Below are positions 50,778 to 58,547 of a stretch of DNA of 64,000 nucleotides, one piece after another. Every line of letters begins with the position of its first letter. Positions within the stretch are counted from its first letter, which is position 1. Below the pieces are notes generated by a model, which was given only the letters and a program-made list of their open reading frames with translations, had not been told where the DNA came from and did no database searches. This stretch comes from Deltaproteobacteria bacterium (GTDB lineage: Bacteria; Myxococcota_A; Polyangia; GCA-2747355): the NCBI GenBank assembly GCA_020633415.1, contig JACKDQ010000001.1:62001-126000 (forward strand), read 5' to 3'. The translations under genes and the position numbers were made by a program.

Positions 50778-52345
50778 TGTCGGGCGTCGACTCCAAACAG
50801 GGCGAGACCCAGCGGCCAACGCGGGCCGGCTATCCTGCAGCGCGCGTCGCTGAGGTCGACGCATCGTCGACCGATCAGGGCCTTGACGATACCTTGGTTG
50901 CCGAGTCGTCCGAAGGTCGTCCGCCAAACGATACCGACCGCTGGCTTGGGCAAACCCTCGCGGGTCGTTACACGCTGCTGCGCCCGTTGGGCCGCGGCGG
51001 CATGGCGACGGTGTACTTGGCGCGTCACGAGCTGCTCAAAAAGCACGTCGCGGTCAAGCTGCTGCGCGATGACATCGCGGTTAGCGAAGCCTCGTTCTCG
51101 CGCTTTAGGCGCGAGGCGATGGCGGCGGCGAGCATCGGTGATCCCCACATCGTCGACATCACCGACTGCGACTTTACCGAGGACGGTCGGGTCTTCATCG
51201 TGATGGAATGGCTCCAAGGGGCCGACCTACGGGTAACGTTGCGGGCCAGTGGGCCGATGCCACCCGGGCGCGCGGTGGCCATTGCTCGACAGGTCTTGCG
51301 CGGTCTGATCGCCGCCCACGCTCAAGGCATTATCCATCGCGATCTAAAAGCGGAGAACGTTTTCCTCTCGCAGCGCGATGGCGGAGATTTCGTCAAGCTG
51401 CTTGATTTTGGTATCAGCAAGATGACCCACCCACCCGATGGTGAGAGTGGCAGCGACGACGAGCCGCCGCTCTATACTTCGACCGGCGTGGTGATCGGTA
51501 CCCCCCAGTACATCGCCCCCGAACAGGCTCACGGCGATCGTGATGTCGACGAGCGGGCCGACATCTACGCACTGGGTGTGATGCTCTACGAGATGCTGAC
51601 CGGAGAACTGCCGTTTACCGGTAAGAGTGCGCTCGATGTGGTGATGAAACACGTTCAAGAGCAGCCGGTGCCACCGCGGCGGCGAAAGCCAGAACTAGGG
51701 ATTCCGGTTCAACTCGAGCGGATCGTCTTGCGTGCGATGCAGAAAGAGCGCGCCGACCGCTATCCGAGCGCCGCCGAGATGCTGCGAGCCTTGCCAGCTT
51801 CGGATGCACTCAGTGGTGGATACGCCTCGACGCGCCTCGACGCGGCGCCACGAGCACGGCGGCTTTGGCACTACGGCGCCTTGCTGGTCGGTTTGTTGCT
51901 CGGCAGCGCCGCGTTGGTTTGGGTGGCAGTTCCCACGGGCTCGACACCATCGATCGAGTCCAGCGCAGTGGCCGACGCCGGTTCGCTGGAGCCCGCAGCG
52001 ATAGTCACCCTCGATGTGGTGGTCAAGCCGACGGGCGCGTCGATCTATCTCGATGGTCGTGCGGTTGCTGTCGGTCGTTTGGTTCGTAAGGTCAAACGCG
52101 GCAGTGCGCCGCTGAAACTGACCTTCCGAGCCGAGGGCTTCGAGGCGCGCGATCTGGTGATTCCGACCGAAGTCGATCGGCGTGTCGAGGTAGAACTTGA
52201 GCCGGTCGCGCCGGTGACCAACCTGCCCCGGGTGGGGCACAAGCGGTTGCGCGGCAAGCGGATGGTGCCGAGCAAGGTCGACAACGGTGCGGGCGACCTG
52301 CGCGGAAATCCTTATCTACCGACCAAGCGTTCCGACCTACGATGA
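50777..52345 (+). CDS. Transmembrane Ser/Thr protein kinase with PEGA domain
   Basis: 522 residues. An acidic N-terminal extension of about 60 residues precedes the kinase domain (64-330): LGRGGMATVY, ATP-site K94 in HVAVKLLRD, HRDLKAEN at 187-194, DFG at 210-212, APEQAHGD in the activation segment. A membrane helix (about 368-388) leads to a PEGA-like extracytoplasmic domain (IVTLDVVVKPTGASIYLDGR) and a basic tail. Catalytically complete. Coupled to the upstream TPR/PEGA barrel protein and the downstream HEAT lipoprotein (ATGA overlap), so kinase, barrel and HEAT protein likely form one signalling unit. Confidence 0.95.
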   Translation: MSGVDSKQGETQRPTRAGYPAARVAEVDASSTDQGLDDTLVAESSEGRPPNDTDRWLGQTLAGRYTLLRPLGRGGMATVYLARHELLKKHVAVKLLRDDIAVSEASFSRFRREAMAAASIGDPHIVDITDCDFTEDGRVFIVMEWLQGADLRVTLRASGPMPPGRAVAIARQVLRGLIAAHAQGIIHRDLKAENVFLSQRDGGDFVKLLDFGISKMTHPPDGESGSDDEPPLYTSTGVVIGTPQYIAPEQAHGDRDVDERADIYALGVMLYEMLTGELPFTGKSALDVVMKHVQEQPVPPRRRKPELGIPVQLERIVLRAMQKERADRYPSAAEMLRALPASDALSGGYASTRLDAAPRARRLWHYGALLVGLLLGSAALVWVAVPTGSTPSIESSAVADAGSLEPAAIVTLDVVVKPTGASIYLDGRAVAVGRLVRKVKRGSAPLKLTFRAEGFEARDLVIPTEVDRRVEVELEPVAPVTNLPRVGHKRLRGKRMVPSKVDNGAGDLRGNPYLPTKRSDLR

Positions 52346-53355
52346 GCGAAGAGCGACGCAGCGATCGATCCAGCTATCTGCTTGTCAGCACGCTGCTACT
52401 GTCCGGTGCGCTAATGCTGGTCGCCGCCTGTGCGAGCACGCAGTCGCTGAGCACCGCCGAACAGCTTAGCTGTCTATTGGCCGGCGTACGTTCGAGTGAT
52501 CGCGTTCGGCAAGAGGCATCGATCGAAGATCTCGGGAAAATCGGTGCTCCCGCGGCAGCCGCGGTTCCGGTGTTGGCCTCGCTGCTCGCTCGCAGTCGTG
52601 ATGACGTCGAATTGTCGCGCGCGATCTTAATTTCGCTTGAGCGCATCGGACCGACCGCTGCACCGGCGCTTCCGGCCATTCTTCGTGCGCTGATCGCCAA
52701 CGCTGAGCTTGAGGAGGCCGTCGCCGATACGGTTCGTGCATTGCGCGCCGAGGGCGAACGTCAAGCGCTAGAGGTACTAAACAACGACAGCGATTGGCGC
52801 GTGCGTCGACTAGCAGCTGAAATGCTCGCCGATTCACCTGTCGTGGTTGGCGAGGTCAACGAGGTGCTGATTCGTGCGGTTGCTGACGAGCGACACGCGC
52901 TGGTTCGTCAGGCGATTCTCCGCACATTGGGGCAGCGTGGTGTGGCCGGGGCGCTACCGGTATTGGTCCGCGCGCTCAATTCGGACGAGTGGCAGGTCGC
53001 TGTGCAGGCCTCGCAGTCGTTGACGAAAATGGGCGCAGTTGGGGCAGCGGCGCTCGAAGCGGCGCTCCATGGCAGCAATCGGGCGGCGAGCCTGGCCGTC
53101 GCGGAAGTCATGCCTGCCAATCTTGCCAAGAGCAGATCGAAAGATGCGCGTGCCGCGTTGTTGAGCAAATGGCGCTTGGCATTGACTGATCAGCAAGATG
53201 TTTTGCGCGTGGCGGCGCTACGGGCGATCGCCAAGCTGGGGCGTGATGCGGTGTCAGCGGCGCGCACCGAGCTTTCGCGCCTGTTGACCGATCCATCCAG
53301 TGACGTTCAGGAGGCCGCCGAGGAGACGCTTGCTTTGCTCGACGAGCCGCTCTAG
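52342..53355 (+). CDS. HEAT-repeat lipoprotein
   Basis: 337 residues. The N-terminal signal ends LMLVAAC (lipobox), preceded by a long MSEERRSDRSS lead. About eight HEAT or PBS-lyase-type repeats follow, for example DRVRQEASIEDLGKIGAPAA, IGPTAAPALPAILRALIANA, DSDWRVRRLAAEMLADSPVV, RHALVRQAILRTLGQRGVAG and DEWQVAVQASQSLTKMGAVG. HEAT solenoids bind other proteins. It starts on the kinase stop (ATGA) and precedes the nucleotide-translocase-like gene by 130 bp. Probably a periplasmic or outer-membrane scaffold. Confidence 0.88.
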   Translation: MSEERRSDRSSYLLVSTLLLSGALMLVAACASTQSLSTAEQLSCLLAGVRSSDRVRQEASIEDLGKIGAPAAAAVPVLASLLARSRDDVELSRAILISLERIGPTAAPALPAILRALIANAELEEAVADTVRALRAEGERQALEVLNNDSDWRVRRLAAEMLADSPVVVGEVNEVLIRAVADERHALVRQAILRTLGQRGVAGALPVLVRALNSDEWQVAVQASQSLTKMGAVGAAALEAALHGSNRAASLAVAEVMPANLAKSRSKDARAALLSKWRLALTDQQDVLRVAALRAIAKLGRDAVSAARTELSRLLTDPSSDVQEAAEETLALLDEPL

Positions 53356-53485
53356 CCGCACCGCTGACGAGGAGCCGCAAGATCCTTGCTACGCGGTTCG
53401 GGCGCAAGCTGGTTTCGTTCTGGCGCTGATCGAGGAAAAATGCTGTTGTTAGCGCGGCCAACCTTTGCCATGGTGGCCTAGCATC

Positions 53486-54766
53486 ATGGCAAATTTGCTC
53501 GATATGGTTTTGCCTGGCAGCGCAGGTGAACGGCGCCGCGCCTTGGTCGCCGCCCTGCTGGCCTTTTGCCTGATGTTCTCCTACTACATCTTTAAGCCGG
53601 TGCGCGGTTCGCTGTTTGTCCACTATCTCGGCGCGGAAAACCTTCCATACGCATACGCCGCATCGGCGATCCTCGCGCTCCTGGCGATGTTCGCCTACAA
53701 CCGCGTGCTGATCAGGTTCTCTTCCGATGTGGCGCTGCGCGCGGTCGTCTACGCCTTGGTCGTCTGTGCGATCATTTTTTGGCTGATCCTCTCGTTTCGC
53801 CTCGCTGCGCCCGGTCCGGTTTCGGTGGCATTGATGTTGTGGGTCAGCATCTACGGCGTGTTGGTTTCGACGCTGTTCTGGTCACTGGCCGCCGACAGCT
53901 TTGATACCGCCGGGGGCCGTCGCGTGTTTCACTTCCTTGGCAGTGGTCTAATCGGTGGCGCCTTGTTTGGCTCGATCACCACCGACCTGTTGATCCGCTT
54001 TCACCTGGTCACGACGGAGAACTTGCTCGTCGTCGGCTCGGTGGTCCTGGGCGCGACCTTGCCGCTGATCGGTGTGCTTTCTAGGGGTGAAAAGGTCGCC
54101 GAGCGTGTGCGCAATCCCGGTCCGAAGCTCGACGGTTGGCGTTTGATCGCTCGCGATCGCTATTTGATCTGGATCGCAACGCTGGTCTTCGTGATGACCT
54201 ATGTCGGCACGTTTCTCGATCTGCAGTACAACCGCGTCGTCGGTGCTGCTCTGCGCGACAAGGAACTGATGACCGCCTACTTTGGCCGGCTGTTCTTGAT
54301 GGTCAATGGCGCGGGTCTACTTTTGCAGTTTTTTGTGACCAATCCGCTGTCGCGCCGCTATGGCCCGCTGCCAGGTCTGTTTGTCCTGCCACTACTCGGT
54401 TCGGCGGGACCGACGGTACTTCTGCTCGAACCGACCTTGACCTGGGTCACCCTGGCTTGGGCCGGCGGGCTCGCTTTGCTCTATTCGCTCAACCAGGCCT
54501 GCAAAGAGCAGCTCTATATTCCGCTAAGCCACCAGGTGAAGTATGGCGCCAAAGGGTATATCGATGTGTTCGTCTATCGCTTTGGCGACGCATCGGCCTC
54601 GTTGACCGTGATCGTTCTTCGTCTGCTTTTCCAGCACTCGCTGGAGCGATTGCTGCCGCAGCTGTGCTTTGTCGGGCTGGTGTTTTGGTTGTTCGCGCTC
54701 AGCCGTGTAGCGCGCGGCTATCGCAAGTACACCGATCTCGCCGGTGACGACAACGCGCCCGCCTAG
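53486..54766 (+). CDS. ADP/ATP translocase-like (NTT/Tlc family) carrier
   Basis: 426 residues from ATG 53486 (a TTG at 53465 is also in frame). About 11-12 membrane helices. N-terminal YYIFKPVRGSLFVHYLGAEN and FWSLAADSFDTAGGRRVFHF with LGSGLIGGALFGSI match the NTP/NDP exchange transporter family of Chlamydiae and plastids, and the free-living relatives of that family. The C-terminal helix region includes YIPLSHQVKYGAKGYIDVFV. Intracellular parasites use these carriers to exchange host ATP for ADP; in free-living bacteria the substrate is unknown. It follows the HEAT lipoprotein, a pairing also seen as fusions in other taxa. Confidence 0.85.
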   Translation: MANLLDMVLPGSAGERRRALVAALLAFCLMFSYYIFKPVRGSLFVHYLGAENLPYAYAASAILALLAMFAYNRVLIRFSSDVALRAVVYALVVCAIIFWLILSFRLAAPGPVSVALMLWVSIYGVLVSTLFWSLAADSFDTAGGRRVFHFLGSGLIGGALFGSITTDLLIRFHLVTTENLLVVGSVVLGATLPLIGVLSRGEKVAERVRNPGPKLDGWRLIARDRYLIWIATLVFVMTYVGTFLDLQYNRVVGAALRDKELMTAYFGRLFLMVNGAGLLLQFFVTNPLSRRYGPLPGLFVLPLLGSAGPTVLLLEPTLTWVTLAWAGGLALLYSLNQACKEQLYIPLSHQVKYGAKGYIDVFVYRFGDASASLTVIVLRLLFQHSLERLLPQLCFVGLVFWLFALSRVARGYRKYTDLAGDDNAPA

Positions 54767-54814
54767 CCGCTCGATTTGCCGATCCCGTCAAACGCTCGCG
54801 TGAAACGAACTGCG

Positions 54815-55111
54815 TTAGCGGTAGGGGCCGGGTTTGTCGGCCGCCGAGAGCAAGGTTGTCGACACACCATCGACCGGAATCTCAGCCGCGTCGCGCGTGT
54901 AGAATTCGGTGTAGCCGCAAGCTCGACAGACGTAGGCTTCGACCAGGCCGTACATGTTGATCCAGGTTCGGTCACCGAGCAGTCCGCGCTCTGATTGCTT
55001 GACCCGCGCTAGCCGCCAACGGGCAGAGCGCGACTCCATCTCGTCGTTGACTTCGCGAATGTAGAGGACCTCGCCGTGATGGCATTTGGGGCAGGTATGC
55101 GAACGTTTCAT
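54815..55111 (-). CDS. Zinc-ribbon protein, 98 aa
   Basis: MKRSHTCPKCHHGEVLYI at the N-terminus and YVCRACGYTEFYTRDAAEI toward the C-terminus give two CXXC knuckles about 55 residues apart, a zinc ribbon with an inserted linker (residues 20-55). The second half resembles nucleic-acid-binding zinc-ribbon domains. Cytoplasmic; a stand-alone gene convergent with the carrier gene. A simpler member of the same layout is at 10480-10710. Confidence 0.85.
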   Translation of the reverse strand: MKRSHTCPKCHHGEVLYIREVNDEMESRSARWRLARVKQSERGLLGDRTWINMYGLVEAYVCRACGYTEFYTRDAAEIPVDGVSTTLLSAADKPGPYR

Positions 55112-55164
55112 TAGCGCTGTGGTTACAGTCTATGCAAATTCGCTCGCTGCCGCCAGCCGTCGCG

Positions 55165-55617
55165 CTAGCCGGTCTTGCAGCGCGCGAGCTGAGCGCTGTG
55201 GACTTCGACGCGTACAGGTCGGCCATTGTTGGGATCTCGGCCGATCATCACGTCATTCGACCCACGCTGGACGGAACGGCCAACCCCCGGGATTCTGCGA
55301 TCGAAGGCGGACGCTGCCAGGCGGGCGGTTCGGCTGAGCGGGGCCTGCCTTGCATGGGTCGGCTGGGTCGGCAAACAGGCCAGCGGGTCGAGCTCCAGGC
55401 GGAGCGTGTCGGCCTCGCGCTGTTCGTAGTCCGCGTCTCCCAATGGTATTTCCTGCGCTTCGTAGCGGCCATCCGCGGTTGCCGTCAGTGTGACCTGCCT
55501 TTCGGTCCGCATGTCGATCGCCAGGTAGCGGCGTTCGGCCAGACGCTCGATGACGCGATAACGCTCGTGGATTGTCAGGTGTCCCGATGTCCCGTACTTG
55601 CTCATCATCTCCCCCAC
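55165..55617 (-). CDS. Small protein with a kinase N-lobe-like start
   Basis: 150 residues from GTG 55617; starts at the adjacent ATG codons (55608 or 55605) are also possible. Residues 15-50 (HERYRVIERLAERRYLAIDM, RTERQVTLTATADGRYEAQ) recall the N-lobe beta strands of Ser/Thr kinases (GxYxIxxxL...YLAxDxxTxRxVALK), but there is no glycine loop, no ATP-site Lys and no catalytic domain. A low-complexity middle follows and a GRPVRVEVHSAQL end. Either a kinase-derived fragment or an unrelated small protein. I support only that the frame is plausibly coding. Confidence 0.45.
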   Translation of the reverse strand: MGEMMSKYGTSGHLTIHERYRVIERLAERRYLAIDMRTERQVTLTATADGRYEAQEIPLGDADYEQREADTLRLELDPLACLPTQPTHARQAPLSRTARLAASAFDRRIPGVGRSVQRGSNDVMIGRDPNNGRPVRVEVHSAQLARCKTG

Positions 55618-55820
55618 ACGCTGTGCTACGCCACGCTGCTGTTCCCGCTGCCCATCGCTACTCCAAGTTGCGTGCCAAGGATCACCACCGGCGATCGCGG
55701 TTCTGGCCAGCGATCTCGAGGTGTGTGCCCCTCACTTTGTCGACCGCTGCGGTCTCGGGTCCCCGTTGGCTGGCCGGTGTAGGCGCGTCGCATCATCACG
55801 CGCAGCTTTGCCCGGGGAAA

Positions 55821-55837
55821 AAGGGGGCTGTCCCCTT
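55821..55837. repeat. Small REP-like hairpin AAGGGG-GCTGT-CCCCTT
   Basis: A 6-bp stem with a 5-nt loop inside an A- and G-rich context (AAAAAGGGGGCTGTCCCCTT). GGGG...CTGTCCCC hairpins of this type are scattered in many genomes as REP elements mobilised by RAYT transposases. No such transposase is in the window. It lies 36 bp before the LMW phosphatase gene. The rest of the 255-bp gap 55618-55872 is featureless. Confidence 0.5.
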
Positions 55838-55872
55838 CTCTGGAGCAGGGTTCCTCGCTAAGCTGGGCCGCG

Positions 55873-56340
55873 ATGGGAAAGCGCATTCTATTCGTCTGTA
55901 TGGGCAACATCTGCCGTTCACCGGCCGGTGAAGGCGTTGCCGAGTCCTATATTCGCCAGCGCGGCTTGGCCGCCCAGATCACGGTCGATTCAGCCGGGAC
56001 GATCGATCACCACAGCGGTGAGCCGGCGGATCGACGGATGCGGCTTGCCGCGGAGCGTCGCGGCTACCAGCTCAATAGTCGCGCGCGACAGGTGGAAAGC
56101 GCCGACTTCGAACGCTTCGATCTGATCGTCGCGATGGATCGCGCCAACCGCGACGACCTCTTGCAGCAAGCTGCCAACGATGCGCAACGCAAGAAGGTGC
56201 GTCTGCTCGGTTCGTTCATCGACGCTGCAGAGCGCGACGTTCCCGACCCCTACTATGGCGGAAGTGACGGCTTTGAGCGCGTGCTGGACATGATCGAATC
56301 GGCGATGCCCAATATTATCGCCACCGTTCGGGCCCAGTGA
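55873..56340 (+). CDS. Low-molecular-weight protein-tyrosine-phosphatase-type phosphatase
   Basis: 155 residues. The P-loop VCMGNICRSP (nucleophile C9, R15, S16) and the acid loop DVPDPYYGGSDGFE (general acid D125) define the LMW-PTP family. Besides phosphotyrosine, relatives in operons with fructosamine kinases dephosphorylate ribulosamine-5-phosphates. The next gene is exactly such a kinase, and the stop overlaps its GTG start (GTGA), so a sugar-phosphate role is as likely as tyrosine dephosphorylation. Confidence 0.95.
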   Translation: MGKRILFVCMGNICRSPAGEGVAESYIRQRGLAAQITVDSAGTIDHHSGEPADRRMRLAAERRGYQLNSRARQVESADFERFDLIVAMDRANRDDLLQQAANDAQRKKVRLLGSFIDAAERDVPDPYYGGSDGFERVLDMIESAMPNIIATVRAQ

Positions 56341-57227
56341 ACGCTGCGCTGACCGATGCGGTGCTGGCCACTGTCGGCAAGCATCGCCAGGGGGGGACAC
56401 CGCTGGTCGTCGCCGCGCACGCTCAAGGCGGTGGCTGCATCAATCGCGCCGTCTTGCTCGATCTCGACGATGGCACGCGGATCTTTGTCAAATCCAACGC
56501 TGACGCGCCGTCGCAGATGTTTGCTGCCGAGGCCGCGGGCCTGCGCGCCTTGGGCAACGCCGACTGTTTGCGGGTTCCCGAAGTGATCGGACACGGTCGG
56601 GCTGCGGGGGCTGACTTTATCGTGCTCGAGGCGATCGCGCCGGGGCGTCCCAGCGGAGCTTTTTTCGCAAACTTCGGCGAATGTTTTGCCGAGCTCCACC
56701 GGCAAACGCAAGCCGATCGCGCGGGCTTTGACCACGACAACTACATCGGCAGCACGCCCCAACAGAACGCCTGGACCGCGGACTGGGTCCGCTTTTTTGG
56801 CGAACACCGGTTGCGGTTCCAGTTGCGATTGGCGGCCGAGCAGGGGCTCGCCGATCGTTCGATGCTCGCCTTGGGTGATCGGTTGATCGATCGCCTTGCC
56901 GAGTTGCTCGACGACGGCGAACGGCCCTGCCTGCTCCATGGCGACCTTTGGAGCGGCAACTATCTTTGCGATAGCGATGGTGCCGCCGTGCTGATCGATC
57001 CTGCCTGCTACTACGGTCGGCGCGAAGCCGATCTGGCGATGACCCGGCTGTTCGGCGGCTTTCCCGAGGCATTCTATCGCGCCTATCAGGGTGTTTGGCC
57101 GCTCGTCGCCGGGGCAGAAACGCGCTGCGAAATCTACCAGCTCTATCACCTGCTCAATCACCTCAACCTCTTTGGCAGCAGTTATCGCCAAAGTTGCATG
57201 ACGATTCTCGAACGCTACGGAAGATGA
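56337..57227 (+). CDS. Fructosamine/ketosamine-3-kinase family protein
   Basis: 296 residues from GTG 56337. The FN3K pattern is present: GGGCINRAVLLDLDDGTRIF for nucleotide and substrate contacts, PEVIGHGRAAGADFIVLE, FAELHRQT, DNYIGSTPQQNAWTADWVRF, the catalytic HGDLWSGN and LIDPACYYGRREADLAM. These kinases phosphorylate sugars stuck to protein lysines (ribulosamines, fructosamines), which then detach, so they repair glycated protein. Coupled upstream to a phosphatase and downstream to endonuclease III (ATGA overlap), this looks like a small macromolecule-repair operon. Confidence 0.95.
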   Translation: MNAALTDAVLATVGKHRQGGTPLVVAAHAQGGGCINRAVLLDLDDGTRIFVKSNADAPSQMFAAEAAGLRALGNADCLRVPEVIGHGRAAGADFIVLEAIAPGRPSGAFFANFGECFAELHRQTQADRAGFDHDNYIGSTPQQNAWTADWVRFFGEHRLRFQLRLAAEQGLADRSMLALGDRLIDRLAELLDDGERPCLLHGDLWSGNYLCDSDGAAVLIDPACYYGRREADLAMTRLFGGFPEAFYRAYQGVWPLVAGAETRCEIYQLYHLLNHLNLFGSSYRQSCMTILERYGR

Positions 57228-57868
57228 CCTACGCCGAAAAATGCCGCCGCATCGTTGAACTGCTCGATCAGCTGTTCCCGATGCCCGCAGCGCCGCTGTC
57301 GCACCGCGACCCGTACACCCTGCTGATCGCCGTGCTGCTCAGCGCGCAGTCGACCGACAAGAAGGTCAACCAGGTCACGCCGGCGCTGTTTGCCTGCGCG
57401 GACACCGCGGAGAAGATGGTCGAGCTTGAGGTCGAGCAGATCCGTCAGCTGATCCGCGAGGTCGGCTTGGCGCCGACCAAAGCGAAGAACATTCGCGCGC
57501 TGAGCGAGCAGCTGCTCGAACGTCACGATGGCGAGGTTCCTGCCGACTTCGCGTTGCTCGAAGCGTTACCCGGTGTTGGGCACAAGACCGCGTCGGTGGT
57601 GATGGCGCAAGCGTTTGGTGTGCCGGCGTTTCCGGTTGATACCCACATCCATCGGTTGGCGGCGCGCTGGGGCCTTTCGAGCGGCAAGAACGTCGCAACC
57701 ACCGAAGCCGACCTCAAACGTGCGTTTGATCGCGCGCTTTGGAACAAGCTACACCTACAGATCATCTACTTCGGTCGCCAGTACTGTCCGGCGCGTAACC
57801 ACCACGCGCAAGACTGCCCGATCTGCAGTTGGGCTGCAGCCCGTGCCGACGACGTCCGGGAAATTTGA
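57224..57868 (+). CDS. nth: Endonuclease III (DNA glycosylase/AP lyase), atypical cluster region
   Basis: 214 residues from ATG 57224, overlapping the kinase stop. The helix-hairpin-helix ALLEALPGVGHKTASVV contains catalytic K121, and the catalytic D139 lies in FPVDTHIHRLAARWGL. It excises oxidised pyrimidines from DNA. The C-terminal iron-sulfur loop is unusual: instead of C-x6-C-x2-C-x5-C it reads C188-x9-C198-x2-C201 and then Ser-Trp-Ala, with two of the four usual cysteines missing. Cluster-less relatives exist in some bacteria. The catalytic call is firm; cluster presence is doubtful. Confidence 0.95.
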   Translation: MTYAEKCRRIVELLDQLFPMPAAPLSHRDPYTLLIAVLLSAQSTDKKVNQVTPALFACADTAEKMVELEVEQIRQLIREVGLAPTKAKNIRALSEQLLERHDGEVPADFALLEALPGVGHKTASVVMAQAFGVPAFPVDTHIHRLAARWGLSSGKNVATTEADLKRAFDRALWNKLHLQIIYFGRQYCPARNHHAQDCPICSWAAARADDVREI

Positions 57869-57897
57869 CTGGGGGAAGGGTTCACAGGCGGGAAAGT

Positions 57898-57925
57898 TTG
57901 ACAGGCGGGCGGCAGTGCAGATAAT
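57898..57925 (+). promoter_or_regulatory. Candidate sigma70-type promoter of the barrel protein
   Basis: A perfect TTGACA (57898-57903), a 16-bp spacer and GATAAT (57920-57925; or ATAATG with 17 bp), about 40 bp before the ATG at 57964. The best promoter match in the window. Confidence 0.6.
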
Positions 57926-57963
57926 GAGCGAGCTCTCGTAGCCATTTTTTGGAGGGAGATTCC

Positions 57964-58527
57964 ATGCTCAAAGGATCTGCGTCGCGCGTTGCGCTGTTGG
58001 CTGCCGCTTTGATGATGTTCGTTGGTGTCACCGAAGCCAGTGCAGGCGTTCCGCCGATGCTGCGCTCGGGAACGCATCCGTGGTTCGCTACCTTCAACTT
58101 CGGTCCGGCGATCAAGATGAAGACCGCGCCGACCCAATTCAAGATCGGCCAGGAGGTCGGCTACCATCTCTGGGGGCGCTCTGACGGTCCGGCGATCGGT
58201 GGTTCGCTCGAGGAGTCGTTTGGCGATAGCGTCTTCACCTTCAACCTCTCTGGCAAGTTCTGGTGGGATATCCAAGTAGTGCGCGGTCTGTCGCTCTATC
58301 TGACCCCCTCGGGTCGCTTCGGCTTCATCCACGCGAACGCCGAAGGCAACGGCGGTGCGTTCAATGGGATGTCGCTAGCGCTGGGCTTCGAAGCGCGCTT
58401 GATCATCGGCAACCGTGGTTTGGTGTTCTTCCGACCCTTTGGCCTCGATTTCATGATCGGCGACGGGTTCGGCTATAACTTCCTCGCGCGCTACGAAATG
58501 ATGTTCGGCGGCGGCGCGACGTTCTAG
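57964..58527 (+). CDS. Outer-membrane beta-barrel-like protein, 187 aa
   Basis: The start at ATG 57964 has GGAGGGAG upstream. A signal peptide (MLKGSASRVALLAAALMMF, cleavage near ASA) is followed by alternating amphipathic strands: THPWFATFNFGPAIKMK, SVFTFNLSGKFWWDIQVV, GLSLYLTPSGRFGFIHA, NGMSLALGFEARLIIGNRG and FFRPFGLDFMIGDGFGYNF. It ends with an aromatic residue (GGGATF), the signal for outer-membrane assembly. Eight-stranded size. Function unknown. After the stop, GCGACGTTCTA is directly repeated (58517 and 58530). Confidence 0.82.
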   Translation: MLKGSASRVALLAAALMMFVGVTEASAGVPPMLRSGTHPWFATFNFGPAIKMKTAPTQFKIGQEVGYHLWGRSDGPAIGGSLEESFGDSVFTFNLSGKFWWDIQVVRGLSLYLTPSGRFGFIHANAEGNGGAFNGMSLALGFEARLIIGNRGLVFFRPFGLDFMIGDGFGYNFLARYEMMFGGGATF

Positions 58528-58547
58528 CGCGACGTTCTAGCGCGGCG

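Noticed and set aside
56253..57191. Minus-strand frame over the fructosamine kinase gene
   Set aside because: Antisense to a kinase with HGDLWSGN and family motifs.
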